The notes: a model not told the origin generated them from the letters alone. DNA of 64,000 nucleotides from Rattus norvegicus (GCF_036323735.1 NC_086031.1:36514225-36578224); one strand, 5' to 3'; counted from the first letter of the stretch, positions 23,350 through 35,839 are shown. Program-made: numbers and translations.

Positions 23350-24378
23350 GACACATTATTTTTGAAGAATCCTACTACTTCAATAAGGACATTAACCTAT
23401 TCATGAGGGCCTTGTCCTTGTGACCTGAGGTGACATCTTCATCTGTTATAAGCCCAAAGCTCTGTACTGTTGCTGCAGGGAAAAAACTCATGATGTATGA
23501 ATTTATACCTCACAGAACACGCAAATATAAGATGAATGGCATAATTAAAATAGCAAAAATGCTCAAAAGAAAAAAACAATAGATAAATAAAATGTCAAAT
23601 AAATAAAAAGAAGCAACATAATGCACACGTAATCATTTCAAGGATGTTTACATTAAAGTAAAAGAGTAAATAGAAGAAAATATTAAGTTAAAAAAGATTC
23701 TTTGAGACATTTCCCCCAAAAGAACAGGAAATGAAGTAGAGAATGTCCCTGAAGGTATGCACTCATTAGATTCAGATTTCTCATGGAGATCTGTCTCATC
23801 TACTCATTCAGGTTTACAGACCACTCTGTACACTGCTAAATAGTTGGTTACAAGGCTTTCTTACACACAAAGTTTATTAAGTGGCAAGTTATCTAGTGCC
23901 TTAGAGCACAGATATTGCCAGAAGAACTAACAAACAGACCTTTGAAATTGAATAAGTAAGAAAGGAAAGATGGAGTGTGGGTCATACAGCCAATTGTAGT
24001 GGGTAACAAATTCAAGGGTGAATCCCATGAACGATGCGATATATCAAACAGAGCTTGATTTATTGCCATTTTAAGAAGTATTGCCTGTAATACTTATAAA
24101 GTAAGGACATACTTTATAGTACCCATAAAAGTAAAATAGACTAGTAAGGATATGTTTTCAAATGTAGAGTGTGTTCCTAGTCCTGGCTAGCTTATGACAG
24201 TAAGACAAACGAAAGAACAAGAGCCAATCCTTTACATAAAGACAACAATAAAACAAAACCCTTTAGATGAGGCTTTATATAAGTACCTGTCTTGGTAAAA
24301 TCAAGTGTTTGGAGCACAACTCCAAGGGAAGTTTTTCCAGAATATGTTGGATCAAACAAAAGCATATTTACATGCAAT
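23350..24378. other. No gene called; left flank of the endogenous retrovirus
   Basis: AT-rich low-copy sequence with A-rich patches at 23560-23720. No element is recognised. Confidence 0.4.
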
Positions 24379-24935
24379 TGACTTACAAGGGAACAGATCT
24401 AAAGGGACTCAGGTCAGCATATCTGGCAGGGTTCTGACAGGCCTTTTCCTTCTCCTCTAGTTCCTCTGACTTCCTAAAACAAAAGCAAAACAGAAAAAAT
24501 AAAAATCATTAGATTACATTCCTAGCGATAACCACCAAAGTCTATCTTTTTTTTTTTTCCAATTTGGCCACTTCCTTTTTCTGAGGTCCAGCTGTCAAAG
24601 AATTGAAGTTCTACAATCAAAAACCCCTTTTTGATCACCTAATTAACATGCCCAATTAAAATTAAGCATGTCATTCAAACAAAGGTTTCCCCCTTTTCAC
24701 CTTTATAAACTGTCATTTTCCTAAGCTCCACGTCTGTCTCCTCTCTATCCAGAGGCAGTCCTTCATACTCTGACACAAATATTCTCCCCCCTCCCTTGTT
24801 TTCTTTTCCTTCTCCTTCTTCCTCTATCTATCTCCTGACTTTGTCTCTTATTCTCTGTTCTCTGTCCCTCTGGGGCAAATCAATTTCTTTCGTGCTGAGA
24901 ACTTTGTCTTAGGGATCATAAGCCAGGATCTTTCA
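24379..24935 (+). repeat. 5' LTR of a decayed class I endogenous retrovirus
   Basis: It shares ordered blocks with 30206-30731 and 44634-45145: a 'ctgacaggcctt.tcct' block, 'ttggcca', a 'tgatcacctaattaaca'-like segment with 'attaaaatta', 'cctttataaac' (a candidate TATA region), a pyrimidine-rich stretch, then 'ctctggggcaaatcaattt', the site of the AATAAA-like signal in the sister LTRs. The boundaries (TG at 24379, CA at about 24935) are inferred from the alignment and could be off by 10-20 bp. Confidence 0.65.
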
Positions 24936-27454
24936 TATAGTGCTCTGACTCAGAGAGCAGACTCCAGGACACGGTGCCCTAGCCCAGTTCCCCAACATTC
25001 AGAGGGACAGGACTGGCCTTCTCCACCTAACAGTGGCTAATTGCTGAGTGTCCCCTAAAACTCTCTGCATTCCTATACCTGATAAGCAGCTGTGTTCACG
25101 TCTGCATGTTTTGCAAGCATTTCTTTTACCTGTGGTAAAGAATACAGTGTCTTCTCTTGACTGTCTACGAACAGGTCCCAGATTTCTGGAACCCACTGGA
25201 ATCCAAAATTACTGGTCCTTCTCTTGGTGACCGACTGTGGGTGATTACCCACTCTGTCCCAGAGATCTCTGCTATTTTTTTGCGGGGGCACTTAAGAAAA
25301 CAGGAGGACACTCTGTCTCTTGACTTTGGTTTACTGGCCATCATTGGTAATGGAAATGTTTTATCCATCTGAAAATACCATATTAATGCTGTACTTTTGT
25401 ACCCAACACTAACTTTGGCATCCTAACTTGTCTGTATTTTCTGTTCTGTTTCCTCCAACACTCCTGTGTGACTCCTAACTCTCTGAACTCTTCCAAACTC
25501 CGTTGTAAGCCTTTGTGCTATTTCCTGTCCTATTAAAACCACCCACTGCAGGAATACTGAAATGCTAACTACGGGCCCCAGGAGCTGTACTGCCTGTGCA
25601 ACCAGTCATGTCCATCTCCATATACCCCACAGTGCTGTAGATCCCTCAGGAGCCATAGCTTCAGCCTGCGCATGATGCTGGAGGCCCCGCCCCTGACATT
25701 AGAGCTGCATACAGTCACCACTGATCTTAGCTCCCAGCCCAAGTCACTCTTTTTTTTTCTTTGCCCATCCATTGCTTGACCACATTCATTCCCATGTCAG
25801 CTCAGCCTACTTTATATGGCCCAGTTCAGCCCTGATTGACAGAAAGAAATCAACACTTTCCACTGCTTAGCAACCCAACATTTTTTCTCCTCATGCATTC
25901 AGAAACTGTGGTTTCTTTATGCCCATGTGTGAGCCAAAAGGACCACTTCTTCTTAGGTCTTTTTGGGCCATTGCAACATCTCTTTTGTCCCTGAGGTTTC
26001 GCCTCAAAGTTCTGTAGCCTCCTTAGGCCTGTGACTGGTCTACTACCACCCAGCTTGTGGTAGTTTAAATAGGAATGGTCCTTAAATTTCTTAGAGCTCT
26101 GCTGAATACGGCACTTAAAATAGTCAATAAAAACTTCCCACAATAAACAGAGATTCCCAATCTTAACAACGAAACTTTTAAATCTCCAAAGAATACAGAA
26201 AGGACATTGTACTGACTCCATGTGGACTATGGGAACATAAACCCCTGGAAAATTTGCTTCAGACCTTACCTGACATCAGGAACCTGCACAAACTCTGGAC
26301 ACTTTTGTATTGACTGCTATACTATGCCTAGTTAAAATAAGGTCAGTTTTCCCAAATTCTTCTAAACAAAAACTCCTCAGGCCTGAGACTGACAGCCAAA
26401 GGTCTTCTTCTCTGTGTGACATCTGAAGATTAAACGTTGCACATTACTGACTACTGAGGACTTACTGCTTCTGCACGTGAGCCTCAGATGACCATATACA
26501 TCAGACTGTCATTTTAATTAATACAAAAACAATTTAAATTATACTTTCTACTGAAATTCATCCTTCCCAGATCTCTGATGACACTGATAACCAACTGCAG
26601 CTTTAACAACAGCAAATACCCAGCTGCCTGGTCTGTCTATGTCCCATATACAGTTTGCCTGGCTAACAGGTTTCACGCTAACAAAGATTGGAATTTCTGA
26701 AGTTTAGGAGAAACAAATGAGTTGTGTAAGTCTATGAAAAATAAATGATACAAATTATGCAAGTCTAAGGATCTAAGAGCTTGAGAAAGTAATTTATTTG
26801 GTGTAAAAGAGTATTTTAAGGCATATGAAAAGCTGTTTCAAGCTTTCTTTCTTCCTTTCTATGCTACTTAGCCTTCTCCCTCACCCATAGTCAGAATACA
26901 CAACCAGTTCTCCAGACTTCTCCCTTAACTTGCCCCTTTCAAGGTCGTTGTTTTTCTCTTTTTGTTCTTTGCTTTTTTTTTGTTTGTTTTTCTTCTTCTC
27001 ATTCCCACATATCTTATTCCTTTACTGGGAATGGTTGTCCTATTCAGAATTGTGATACAGTTTATCAATTTCTTCTCTTCCTTTCCTCAGCCTCCATTTG
27101 TATACTATCATTCTCCGAAATCCAAAACCCTTGTTAATCTCTGCCTATTTCTGCAGTCAACACCATTGTATGGGATGCCATCCCTCCTTCCCTTTCAAGA
27201 CATCATAAAGCCCTCTTTATCATGCTTGAAGGACCTTCTCCCTACATTTAATAACTCCAGTACTCCCTGCACATAACCAGCCTTTCCCTATGCCTCAATC
27301 CCATCATTTCTACATCCCACGTCTTGACCCTACAGTACTCCTGTGTTATCAATCATAAAATCTAATGGAGCCTTCACTACATAGTGCTGCTGTTGTCCCT
27401 TTACACCTTTAAGTACCTAACTCGAGACTATCCCCTGAGGACACTACTCACTTT

Positions 27455-27919
27455 TTATTCCTGAATCTTAAAGACACTTTTTCTCCCTTAGTACTCCTAG
27501 ATGCCACTACCAAGACATTTTTTTGCCTTAAGATAGATGAATTCTGATACTCAAATTCCCCAAACTGACATGGTCTATCCTTCCTCAGAGATTCAGAGAC
27601 AGACCATACCTTTTTGTCCTGGCAGTCTTAGAGATTTGGCATGCCTTCCCCACTTTTCCACTTTCCTGTTTCAGTAGATAGATGACATGCTTGTTCTTCT
27701 CATCCACAAAGAATTCCTTAAACTAAAAACTTTCTTTTTACTGCTCCAGCCTTCCACCTCCTGGATTTCTACAAACCTTATACTTACAAAATACATAAAC
27801 ACTTCCTAAGACTTATCTTTGTCCCTGTCACCTGCCTCTCCGCAAATCTAGACAACACCATCCACTGATAACTTCTCTGTCTACACATTCTTGCCACTAC
27901 CTCTTTGATCACCTCTAAA

Positions 27920-27963
<44 letters not shown>

Positions 27964-28092
27964 GGATTGCCTCTCACAGTCTATGATCTCCTGTCACAAT
28001 CTAGTCCCACATCTCTCTCAGTCAACTCTAAAAGGCCATCCACTGTCTCAGATTTTATCCTGATGAACTCTCATACCAAGAAATCACCACTC
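27455..28092 (+). pseudogene. pol: Retroviral pol (reverse transcriptase) remnant
   Basis: Three RT landmarks occur in the right order but in three different frames, so at least two frameshifts separate them: LKDTF at about 27464 (frame 2), LPQRFRD at 27580 (frame 1) and IDDM at 27678 (frame 0). The residue before IDDM, normally aromatic, is a stop codon (TAG at 27675-27677). The (CA)n tract at 27921-27961 interrupts the 3' part. It is not functional. The family call rests on short motifs only. Confidence 0.55.
27921..27961. repeat. (CA)n microsatellite inside the ERV
   Basis: About 20 perfect CA units inserted in the pol remnant. Confidence 0.95.
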
Positions 28093-28099
28093 ACTTTCC

Positions 28100-28868
28100 T
28101 TACTGTTCTGGAAGCATGGTGACAACATCTGGGCAGGAAACAAGTAAATAGGTAGTGGAGAGGTGGGAGTGAAAGATTCCAGAAAATAGGTGCTTGATAA
28201 ATAGAAGACAGAAGAAGCTGAGTGGTTGGTGTGCTATGAAGTGATGCAGAATTAGAGATACAAAGGCTGTTGCTCCTTGGGAAATGGTGAGTTACACTGT
28301 GCATCAATAGAACTTGTAACAAACACAAGTGCCAGTGGGACTATGTGTTCTTCCTTTGAGAAAACTGACCACTGTATAAGTTGCTGTGACTTCCAGAGCT
28401 GAATCCTAGTCCAGGTAGAAAAGCGGTATCTGCAGAGTGGAAATTCACAAATGACTAGATCTGTCTTACCATTCCAAAGCTTCAGAATCTCCATGACACA
28501 GATTGATAACAGGATGTCTGAGAGGAATACCTGGGAGGATCTGGTATTTATAGTATAGCAGAATCTAGAGGCTGTAAGAAACAAACCAATGACTCATTGC
28601 AATAAATATCTACAAGTAAAGATATGTGGACAAAAGAGTATACTGAGTGATATACCTTGACACACCGCTTCCACAATGAAATTTTGTTTTATTTTGCTTG
28701 AAGGGAAAGTCATTTTGGTTTGTATTTATTATTTTTTTTTACTTTTTATTTTTATTGTTTTTGTGGGTGGAGGTTGTAAGGGTGGCATATAAGAAGGCAA
28801 GGGGATATGAATAAAGGGTGGCATTCATGATGTAAAATTTACAAAGAATCAATAAAACATTTTTAAAA
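28100..28868 (+). mobile_element. L1-type insertion inside the ERV, probably 5'-rearranged
   Basis: A 7-bp direct repeat ACTTTCC flanks it (28093-28099 and 28869-28875). The right end ('gtaaaatttacaaagaatc' then AATAAAAC and an A-rich tail) resembles the terminus of an older rodent L1 (Lx type). The left part, 28100-28590, has a 110-codon minus-strand frame (28584-28252) that I do not recognise. It may be an inverted 5' segment, but I cannot prove that. Confidence 0.5.
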
Positions 28869-28875
28869 ACTTTCC

Positions 28876-30205
28876 CAAACTTCATACTTCATCCTTCTTA
28901 TACACAAGAGGTTCCTTTAGTTACTTCTGCCCATACTTTTGATAAAGATGGCAGCTCATTCCTCTCAGATGGCCACATCAGTCTGACTCCTCCATTATCG
29001 ATTCATTCTCACCCTCTGCTTCCTGTTCCCTTATGATCACTAATTCCCCACAAAGCTCATCTCCCTTCTCATATTCCTTCCTTTCTTCTACCCAAATCAC
29101 AGCCAAACTTCCACTGCCAACTGACCCTGCTAAATTCATTAAATGTCCAGATGTCCTGAGACATCAAACACTCTGAACAAATCCCACAATCCCAATTACA
29201 AGGCATAACTAAATCCAAGCATTCTCCTCTCCAACACACACATACTTCCATGGCCAAGCCCTCATTTGGGTCAAGTTAATCAAACTCTCCTAAACTTCAC
29301 TGATCCCTCCTTTAATGGCTCCCACTGCTTTCTTTACATCTCTCCACCAGGTCCCCATTAGCTGCAGTCATCCTCTTTACTTATCTCAGTTGCCAATGCA
29401 CCACTGCCACTACCTACCACTTGTCGCCTTAACTATCCAAGTTCCCCTTGGAATCAGAACCTTTACAATTCTCCCAAATCTGTTACAGACCATCCCTCTT
29501 ACAACTTGCCAAGAACACCCCAATTATCCATGTTCTTCATATATTTTAATTTCAGAACCCACTTGAATACTTCAAGAATAACTATTCTGATTTAACAAAA
29601 GCCTCTCAACTTATATTCTCCCAAACACAAACAGATTCTGATTTTCAGATAACAGTTTTTCTCCAATTAATGTTATATAATCAATCTAGCTTTTCCCAGA
29701 TCCTCCCAAGAACTCTCAAACAGACTCCAGATAAATATCCTACTACCAATAGCCTTAGTATTCCTGTCTAGTGTATATTTTTAACAGTTGGACATTTCCC
29801 CTTTCCTCGTCTTGAGACTCCTCTTTCCAAGTACCAGGATCATAAATCTGTAAATTTCAAATGTACAATAAAGATAAAAAATGTTCTAAACTCCTTAACT
29901 TTACCTCTGTCCTTAATTTGTATGCCCTAACAGACTTCAAATCAACCCTAGACTACTCTAGCAACTCTAATGCAGATCTGATTGTTCCTTCGGAATCTGT
30001 ACCCTGGTCCAGCTTTACAAACCACACATTCCTACCCCTGTATGATCTGGTAGAACCTCAACATCTGACTGACATGAATTTCTCTTACAAACCTTGCTCA
30101 ATAACTCATCTTTTTTGGATCTTTTTACAGTGACAACCCAATGTCACCCCAGAGAAAACAATGCCCATATACCCAACACCCACCCACCAAATAGTAAAAC
30201 AAAAA
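28876..30205 (+). pseudogene. 3' internal part of the ERV (RNase H trace, then unassigned)
   Basis: An RNase H-like KDGSSFL motif lies at 28944-28964. Downstream the sequence is CT-rich and punctuated by stops. The longest plus frames are 83 codons (29315-29566) and 90 codons (29861-30133), and neither shows a recognisable env signature. I regard this as decayed pol 3' end plus whatever preceded the 3' LTR. Confidence 0.45.
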
Positions 30206-30731
30206 TGAGGGAATGAATGGACTCTGGCCAGCTGAAGTATGTTGAACATAGTTCTGGCAGGCCTTGCTCTTCTCTTCCATTCCCTTTGCTTTACTACAAA
30301 CACATTAGATTATATTTTTAAAGTTAGCTACCAAGATCTATTTCCTTATTTGGCCACTTACTCCTCCTGAATTTACACATAAAAAAGTAATGAAATTCAT
30401 GATCAAAAGCCTTCTTTGGCTCACCTAAATTAATATGTCAAATTAAAATTCAAAACCTCATTCCAACAAGGGATCTCCCTCTTTATCTTTATAAGTCACC
30501 ATTTTCCTATGTGCCGCACCTGTCTCCTCTCTATCCAGAAGCAGTCTTTGTCCTTTGGGACAAATAACTCTTCACACTCTGCATAGTTCCTTCCTCTGTC
30601 TTCCTCTTCCTCTTTCTCCTCTCTTTGATCCTTATCCTTGCCCTTTGTCCCTATGGGGCAAATAAATCTCAGTTGGTTGTGCTGATAAGATGGTTTTGGG
30701 GGTTCCTGAGCCAATATTGATCTTTTCAGCA
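30206..30731 (+). repeat. 3' LTR of the decayed ERV
   Basis: It starts TGAGGGAATGAATGG and ends near TTCAGCA. It shares with the 5' LTR the 'tctggcaggccttg' block, 'tttggccact', 'ggctcacctaa', 'aaattaaaatt' and 'ctttataag', and carries 'ggggcaaataaatctc', whose AATAAA is a plausible polyadenylation signal. It differs from the 5' LTR at many positions, which implies an old insertion. Confidence 0.68.
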
Positions 30732-30739
30732 TGTAAGGA

Positions 30740-31055
30740 TTTCTATTTTAAAAGCAGGTAGGATTTGGAGTATATTTTAGATCTAGAATGCTTTCTGTGC
30801 AGCATAAATTAAGCAATTGGATGGGCAGAACATGGAAGAAATATTAACTATACCCTTAAAATATATTCTCACATATAGTAGCAACAGCTTTCCTGTTTAT
30901 TTTATCTGAGACATGTAGTTCATAAAGACAAGACTAAACCAAAGCTTTGAGTATTAAATGCATGGTGAAGCATTTTGATAATAATATTTCTTTAATAAAA
31001 CACAAACAAACAAAAACTGAAAAAACAATAAACAAACAGACAAACAAAATAAGTT
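30740..31055. other. No gene; ends in a (CAAA)n-like A-rich patch
   Basis: Low-copy AT-rich DNA. The stretch 30998-31050 is CAAA/CAGA-rich. Confidence 0.5.
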
Positions 31056-31059
31056 ATTT

Positions 31060-31210
31060 TTATGGCTGCTAAAAGCCTCAGTTGGTCAAAGTTTTGCCAT
31101 AAATATATGAAGATCCAAGTTTGGATGCCCTGAATTGTTTTGTGGCACTATTGCTGGGGCGATGTGAATATATATCTATTCATACCAAATAGGGAGAAGA
31201 TAACAGACCA
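31060..31210 (+). mobile_element. Degraded B4-type SINE
   Basis: The worn head 'ggctgctaaaagcctcagtt' is followed by 'gaagatccaagtttggatgc'. The rest is weak. Confidence 0.4.
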
Positions 31211-31900
31211 AAGTAAGAACAACATCAAAGCCTAATTCAGTGAGCCAATGAGTTTTATTGAAGTTACTTTTCAAAGCAGAAATGACTCGAGGCAAGCTGC
31301 CTTACCAAAAGCTGCCCAACATTGGCAACCACTCATAAACCCTGGAAATTAGATCATATTGCACATACACTTGAAGTTGTTCAATCAGTTGTAGAGTGCA
31401 CAATTCTAACTTCTTCCAGGCAGCTCAGTTTGTCCCTGTCTCTTCCAAGTGTATAGACTGGGGGTTGGGGATTTGGCTCAGTGGCAGAGCGCTTGTCTAG
31501 GAAGCGCAAGGCCCTGGGTTCGGTCCCCAGCTCCGAAAAAAAAAAAAAAAAGAACCAAAAAAAAATGCCCAAGTGTATATACTGATTCAAACCACTTTTA
31601 GGCAGTTCAGCTTGTCTAATAGTAATTTTCAGCAGCCTTTACTACTTATACTTGCTTGAGGGAGGAGAGGTCCATCAAATTAGTTAGTTTCTTGAACTTC
31701 CCGAGGCTATTTTGAGTTGTTTACTTCCTGTCTTAAAGAGTTTCAGTGTAGGGTGGAATGTTTCTTCTCCCCTATTGTTTTCTTCTTTGTAAAGAACTTG
31801 TGTCTTAATGAGATTTCCTCTAAATTAGATATTTTAACCTGGGACTATACTACTACAGGGAGACCTACAGAGCTGGTGACTAATGCTTTCAATCTTACAT
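31195..31900 (+). repeat. Unassigned rodent dispersed repeat, split by ID element 2
   Basis: From memory, 'gagccaatgagttttattg', 'ggcaagctgcc', the two related 'caggcagctcag'/'aggcagttcag' blocks on either side of the ID, and the 'tcctgtcttaaagagtttca' block belong to a widely dispersed rodent repeat of 0.6-0.7 kb. I cannot name it with confidence. The ID element at 31461-31568 inserted into it. Confidence 0.4.
31461..31568 (+). mobile_element. ID element 2
   Basis: The head GGGGTTGGGGATTTGGCTCA is followed by the B box GGTTCGGTCCC and the 'agctccg' end, then A16 and AAGAACC before more A. A 16-bp target-site duplication CCAAGTGTAT(A/T)xACTG lies at 31445-31460 and 31569-31584 with one mismatch. 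Confidence 0.97.
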
Positions 31901-31959
31901 TTTAGGAGGCAAAGACAGTAAGATCCCTGGAACTAACTCACCCACCAGTCTACCTTATC

Positions 31960-32130
31960 AGTGATCAGTATGCAACGGGTTCACTCAGTAGTCCTGTGTC
32001 AAAACTTGAGTTGTAAAGCAATAGAGAAAGAATCCAGCTATAACCTCTGGCATCTACATACATATTTACACTCATACACATGCCCTCCCACATATCAACA
32101 CATACAAACATAAGTATTTTATCATAGTAA
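31960..32130 (+). mobile_element. B4-type SINE 3' part
   Basis: The blocks 'gcaatagagaaagaatccag' and 'cctctggcatctacatacat' and a tail of CATA/CACA units match the 3' half of B4 elements. The head is not recognisable. Confidence 0.5.
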
Positions 32131-33370
32131 TGTGTTAGTTCAACCAGCCCTGTGATAACCACAGGTAGGATGAGTTGAATTGTAGCTAGAAGGTGACATC
32201 AATGCTAACTGTGACACTATTTCATAAAATTGATTGTAAGAAGTTCATGTGGTCAGTGCTTGATTCACCATATCATGTAAACCCTTTCTCTCTTGGATTA
32301 TAAACAATGACAGTTTGAGCCTCAAAAAGCTCATTATTCAACAGAGCCCTCTTGAGTATAGCTTCTTCATAATTAATAAGCACTTCAAAATTAACTATAT
32401 TTTCCCTTTTCTTATGTTTCTATTCACTGAGAAAAGTAGATATAACTTCTGTAACATCAGAATTCAAGTAAAGAACTTTCAGATTATTTCTGGAACTCAT
32501 CAGACCTTGCATGGGTTTTCAAGAGCCTGATGTTTGCTCTTGACAAGTTTGATAGTCTTTGTTTGAGCCTCCTCAGTGAAAAAAATTTCCATAATGATGT
32601 TATCTTGGAAGTCAAGAGGTGCAGCATGCTGAATACAGGGAGCAGATACAAGATGTCTACTTGACTGAAATTATTACTTTTTCATGCATGGGTAGAATAT
32701 TTCATTTCTGAATATGTTGCATTTTTGTAGCCACTTTGTGTAATATGTTTCTGAGTCTGACTCCATACAACAGAAGAGTAAGAAATCAGACAGTTGGCAC
32801 ATGTATGGCATCAGCAGCTGACTTTTATTGTATATGACACATCTGTGAATGCTGCGTGCTTTAAAATTGTGAACAGAAACACTTTTTCTCTTGAAAATTC
32901 CATATGTTTACTATTAGATGACCAGTTTTAAACAGTTTTATAAGATAGTTCTTCACAATGCTTATCCAAAGCTTATACATTGTTGTGTTTCAAAGGAGCC
33001 ATGAACAGACAAGTGTCCGTTCAGATAGGACATCAACAACAATACAGAGCTAAGATTGCACCAAAGTCCAGGTTGATGAATAGTGGTAATTTGTCAACTT
33101 TATAAAGGATAATTACAGGAATATGAGTGATCAAGGTAGCTCTATCGTAGAAGACATCCTGTGAGCTCCCTAGATGACTTACATGCAACACTGCCAGTCA
33201 GAATTTCCTCTCCCTAGAATTAATTCATGTGTAATTTGTAGACAGACCTTATGAATCTTGTAAGTTTTAGCAGCTTCAAGATGTTTGTGAGTTTTACTTT
33301 CTGGACCTTAGATAATTGTCTTCAGAAAGAAAGGAAATGCTTCAACTAGGAAGAAATATTATACAATACA
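32130..33370. other. No gene or recognised repeat
   Basis: Low-copy DNA. I found no coding pattern on either strand. Confidence 0.45.
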
Positions 33371-33374
33371 TAAA

Positions 33375-33492
33375 CATAAATACATATGTGTATTCACTCA
33401 TACATATAGATAATGATATGTGTGATAATATATGTATATATGTATATATGCATATATGTATATACATGTATATATATGTATATATTTATATG
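33375..33492. repeat. (TATG)/(TATA) low-complexity tract
   Basis: Alternating TATGTA/TATATA units about 118 bp long. A separate perfect (TA)n lies at 33725-33750. Confidence 0.85.
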
Positions 33493-33849
33493 AATGAGTT
33501 TGTCCAAGGGTTTTATACTCTTATCTCCCATTTTTCTACTTCTATCCCTTTCACTGCTAGGACTGTGAGGTATGTGAGGTAGGATATCCTTCAGTAATTT
33601 TCAATGGGTTAGCATTTGGGTATCAGTCAATTGGAGCTACTGAAAGATGATTACAGAACTGGACACAGAAGACATTTCTAGGCATCTTTTCTAGGTTTCA
33701 GTATCAGACAGGACAGTTGACTCTGTATATATATATATATATATATATATGACATATGTATGTAATGTGTTCCTCCTTTGCAAGATAGTCTCTTATTGGT
33801 TCCAGTTTTTAATGGTGATTTTACCCAGTGTTAACAGTCCTTTCATTTC

Positions 33850-34115
33850 TGTTTGCTCATGCATATGCATATGTTTGGGATATGTACAGATATGTACATG
33901 TTTGGTGTACAAGCATGTATATTTACATGTATGTGAGGACATGTATGTGGAAGTCATAAGTCAACCTAAGCTTTCCTTCTCAGTTATTCTCCACTTTATT
34001 TACTGAGCCAAGGTCTCTTTCTAAACCCAGTACTGATTTGCTAGGCTAGTTAGCTGTTTGCCTCCAATATCTTGCCTCTCCATCCATTATGCTGGAATGA
34101 TGGTGGGTCATCACA
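33850..34115 (-). mobile_element. B4-type SINE, diverged
   Basis: In reverse orientation the order is a CATG/TATG-rich end, 'tctccactttatttactgag', 'ccaaggtctctttctaaacc', 'gatttgctaggctagttagc' and 'ggaatgatggtgggtcatca'. This parallels B4 antisense blocks (B1-like part). Confidence 0.5.
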
Positions 34116-34199
34116 CTCATTCAACATTTACATTATATTCTTAAAACATTATGAGATAATTTTCTTTCATTTTTAATTGAATACTTTTTAATTTTGTTT

Positions 34200-34415
34200 T
34201 TAGTTGTATGAGTGTATATGTGTGTTAGCCTGATTGTAAATATGTATGCCATATATATGCAGGTCCTCTTGAAGCCTAGAATATCTTACCAAATCTCTTG
34301 AAACTGGAGTCATAAATAGTTGGAACCACTGATGTAGGTGCTGGAAACCAAACCCAGAGCTTGTGAAAGAATAGTAAGTCCTTAACTCCTTGGTCATCTC
34401 TCCAGCCCCAGCTGA
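34200..34415 (-). mobile_element. B3-type SINE
   Basis: The right end has the reverse head 'ggtcatctctccagcccc' at about 34393, preceded by 'ctggaaaccaaacccagagc'. The left end is TGTA/TGTG-rich, the reverse of the CA-rich tail. Confidence 0.65.
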
Positions 34416-34673
34416 GCAGCACTTTATAGACGATAATGCCATGTAATGATATGAAAAGTGGAAATCCTTATGAGATTATTTGATGACTTCTAGCACTCTT
34501 TTGGGAATCTCATATAGCAAAGGTAGAACATGAAAAACATTAAAGAGCTTTCATGATGGCTGGGAGAAGAAGAAAGAAAACTGCCTGGGCTCTAGAACCT
34601 TTGGAGGACATGCTCCAGTCTCTAGCAGTCCAACCTCTAGACCAAGCATGGACTTCTCTATAATTCCAAGTGT

Positions 34674-34802
34674 GGGGTTGGGGATTTAGCTCAGTGGTAG
34701 AGCACTTGCCTAGCAAGCGCAAGGCCCTGGGTTCAGTCCTCAGCTCCAGTAAAAAAACAAAACAAAAAACAAAAAAACAAAAATTAAAAAACAAAAAAAA
34801 CG
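34674..34802 (+). mobile_element. ID element 3
   Basis: The head GGGGTTGGGGATTTAGCTCA has a clear A box. The B-box region is slightly mutated (ggttcagtcctcag). The tail is long and A-rich (AAAAAC units). Only a short possible target repeat (AGTGT at 34669-34673 and 34803-34807) is seen. Confidence 0.95.
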
Positions 34803-34809
34803 AGTGTGC

Positions 34810-35774
34810 AGTGTGTACCCTGCCTTTGTCTGTAGCCTCTGGGACAGGGTAGCTATAGGAGTTTCTCTTATTTTTTCTCCCCCAGTCTATAGCCCTATAA
34901 CAGGAATTCAAAATGTGGATGAATTTTCAATCTGCCAATCATTGTGAAATAAGATTCTAGTTCAAAAAAGGTCTTTTGGAAATGAAGTCTGGGTCAACAT
35001 CTACCAGAATTTCTAGTTGAGAAATGAAAATGTCAGTCAATCATCACATGTTTCCAAATACCAGATACATGACAGGATAGAACTTCAGTGGAAGTGGAAG
35101 TTTTTTTTTTCCTCAACCAGCATGTATCAAATTATACAGTCAGAGAAAAATATTCTGAACTCAGAATAACTCCCTCTGATTCAATCAAAAATCAGAATCA
35201 ATTTCATCCACCAAACCAGAAGCTCCCAACTGTGTAGATGTGTTCTGATGTGACAGTGTAGGCAGGCAGGAGAGACTGTGTACCAGTTCAAAGGGCAAGC
35301 TGCTCTTTCAGAGAACCAGAACTTGGTTCTCATCATTCATATTACATGACTCAAAATTACCTGTTATCTTTGGTTTTAGTAAACATGACACTTTTGGGCC
35401 CCGCAGGCATCTTCACAATGCAACATGATGAGTGTACACATACTCATGTGCTCATGGATAAAAGAAACAGCATTTATTTTAAAGTAATAACTAAAACCCC
35501 TCAGAGAACAATCACCTTTTGACCTTCTCATTCTTTTTTAAACTTTGTCATGGAAGGAAAACATTAACTTCATCATATTCGTAAATGAACATTCATTGTT
35601 ATCTTATGTGGGAATGATTTTATCCTCTTCAGATTGATGAAACATCATGAACTCCATAATTTCAATAACATCCTAGCTTGTTAGTCTCAATTAAAAAAAT
35701 AATAAATGGTGGTACAGAGAGGGAAAGACTGCTCAGACTTGCAGGCCAGTTTAGTCTAGTTACTTCATACACAG

Positions 35775-35778
<4 letters not shown>
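34810..35778. other. No gene or recognised repeat
   Basis: AT-rich low-copy DNA. Confidence 0.45.

Positions 35779-35779
<1 letters not shown>

Positions 35780-35835
<56 letters not shown>
35780..35835. repeat. (CA)n microsatellite
   Basis: About 28 CA units. Confidence 0.95.
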
Positions 35836-35836
<1 letters not shown>

Positions 35837-35839
35837 GCC

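Larger units (their letters stand above)
24379..30731 (+). mobile_element. Decayed class I (gamma-like) endogenous retrovirus
   Basis: Two related LTRs in the same orientation bracket about 5.3 kb of internal DNA. The middle keeps traces of a gammaretrovirus-type pol in separate frames: a LKDTF-like motif at 27464, a LPQ.F.D motif at 27580 and a xIDDM motif at 27675. An RNase H-like DGSSFL stretch follows at 28947. No gag or env frame survives. A leader and gag-like portion should lie at 24.9-27.2 kb, but I cannot assign it securely. An L1-type insertion (28100-28868) splits pol. The tail before the 3' LTR is only weakly purine-rich. Confidence 0.62.

Noticed and set aside
25850..26221. 123-codon minus-strand frame as a host gene
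   Set aside because: It runs antisense through decayed ERV internal sequence, with no family features or splice context.
31461..31568. tRNA gene (also the five other ID loci)
   Set aside because: The tRNA-like A and B boxes belong to ID SINEs. The A-tails and target duplications show that they are retroposons, not functional tRNA genes.
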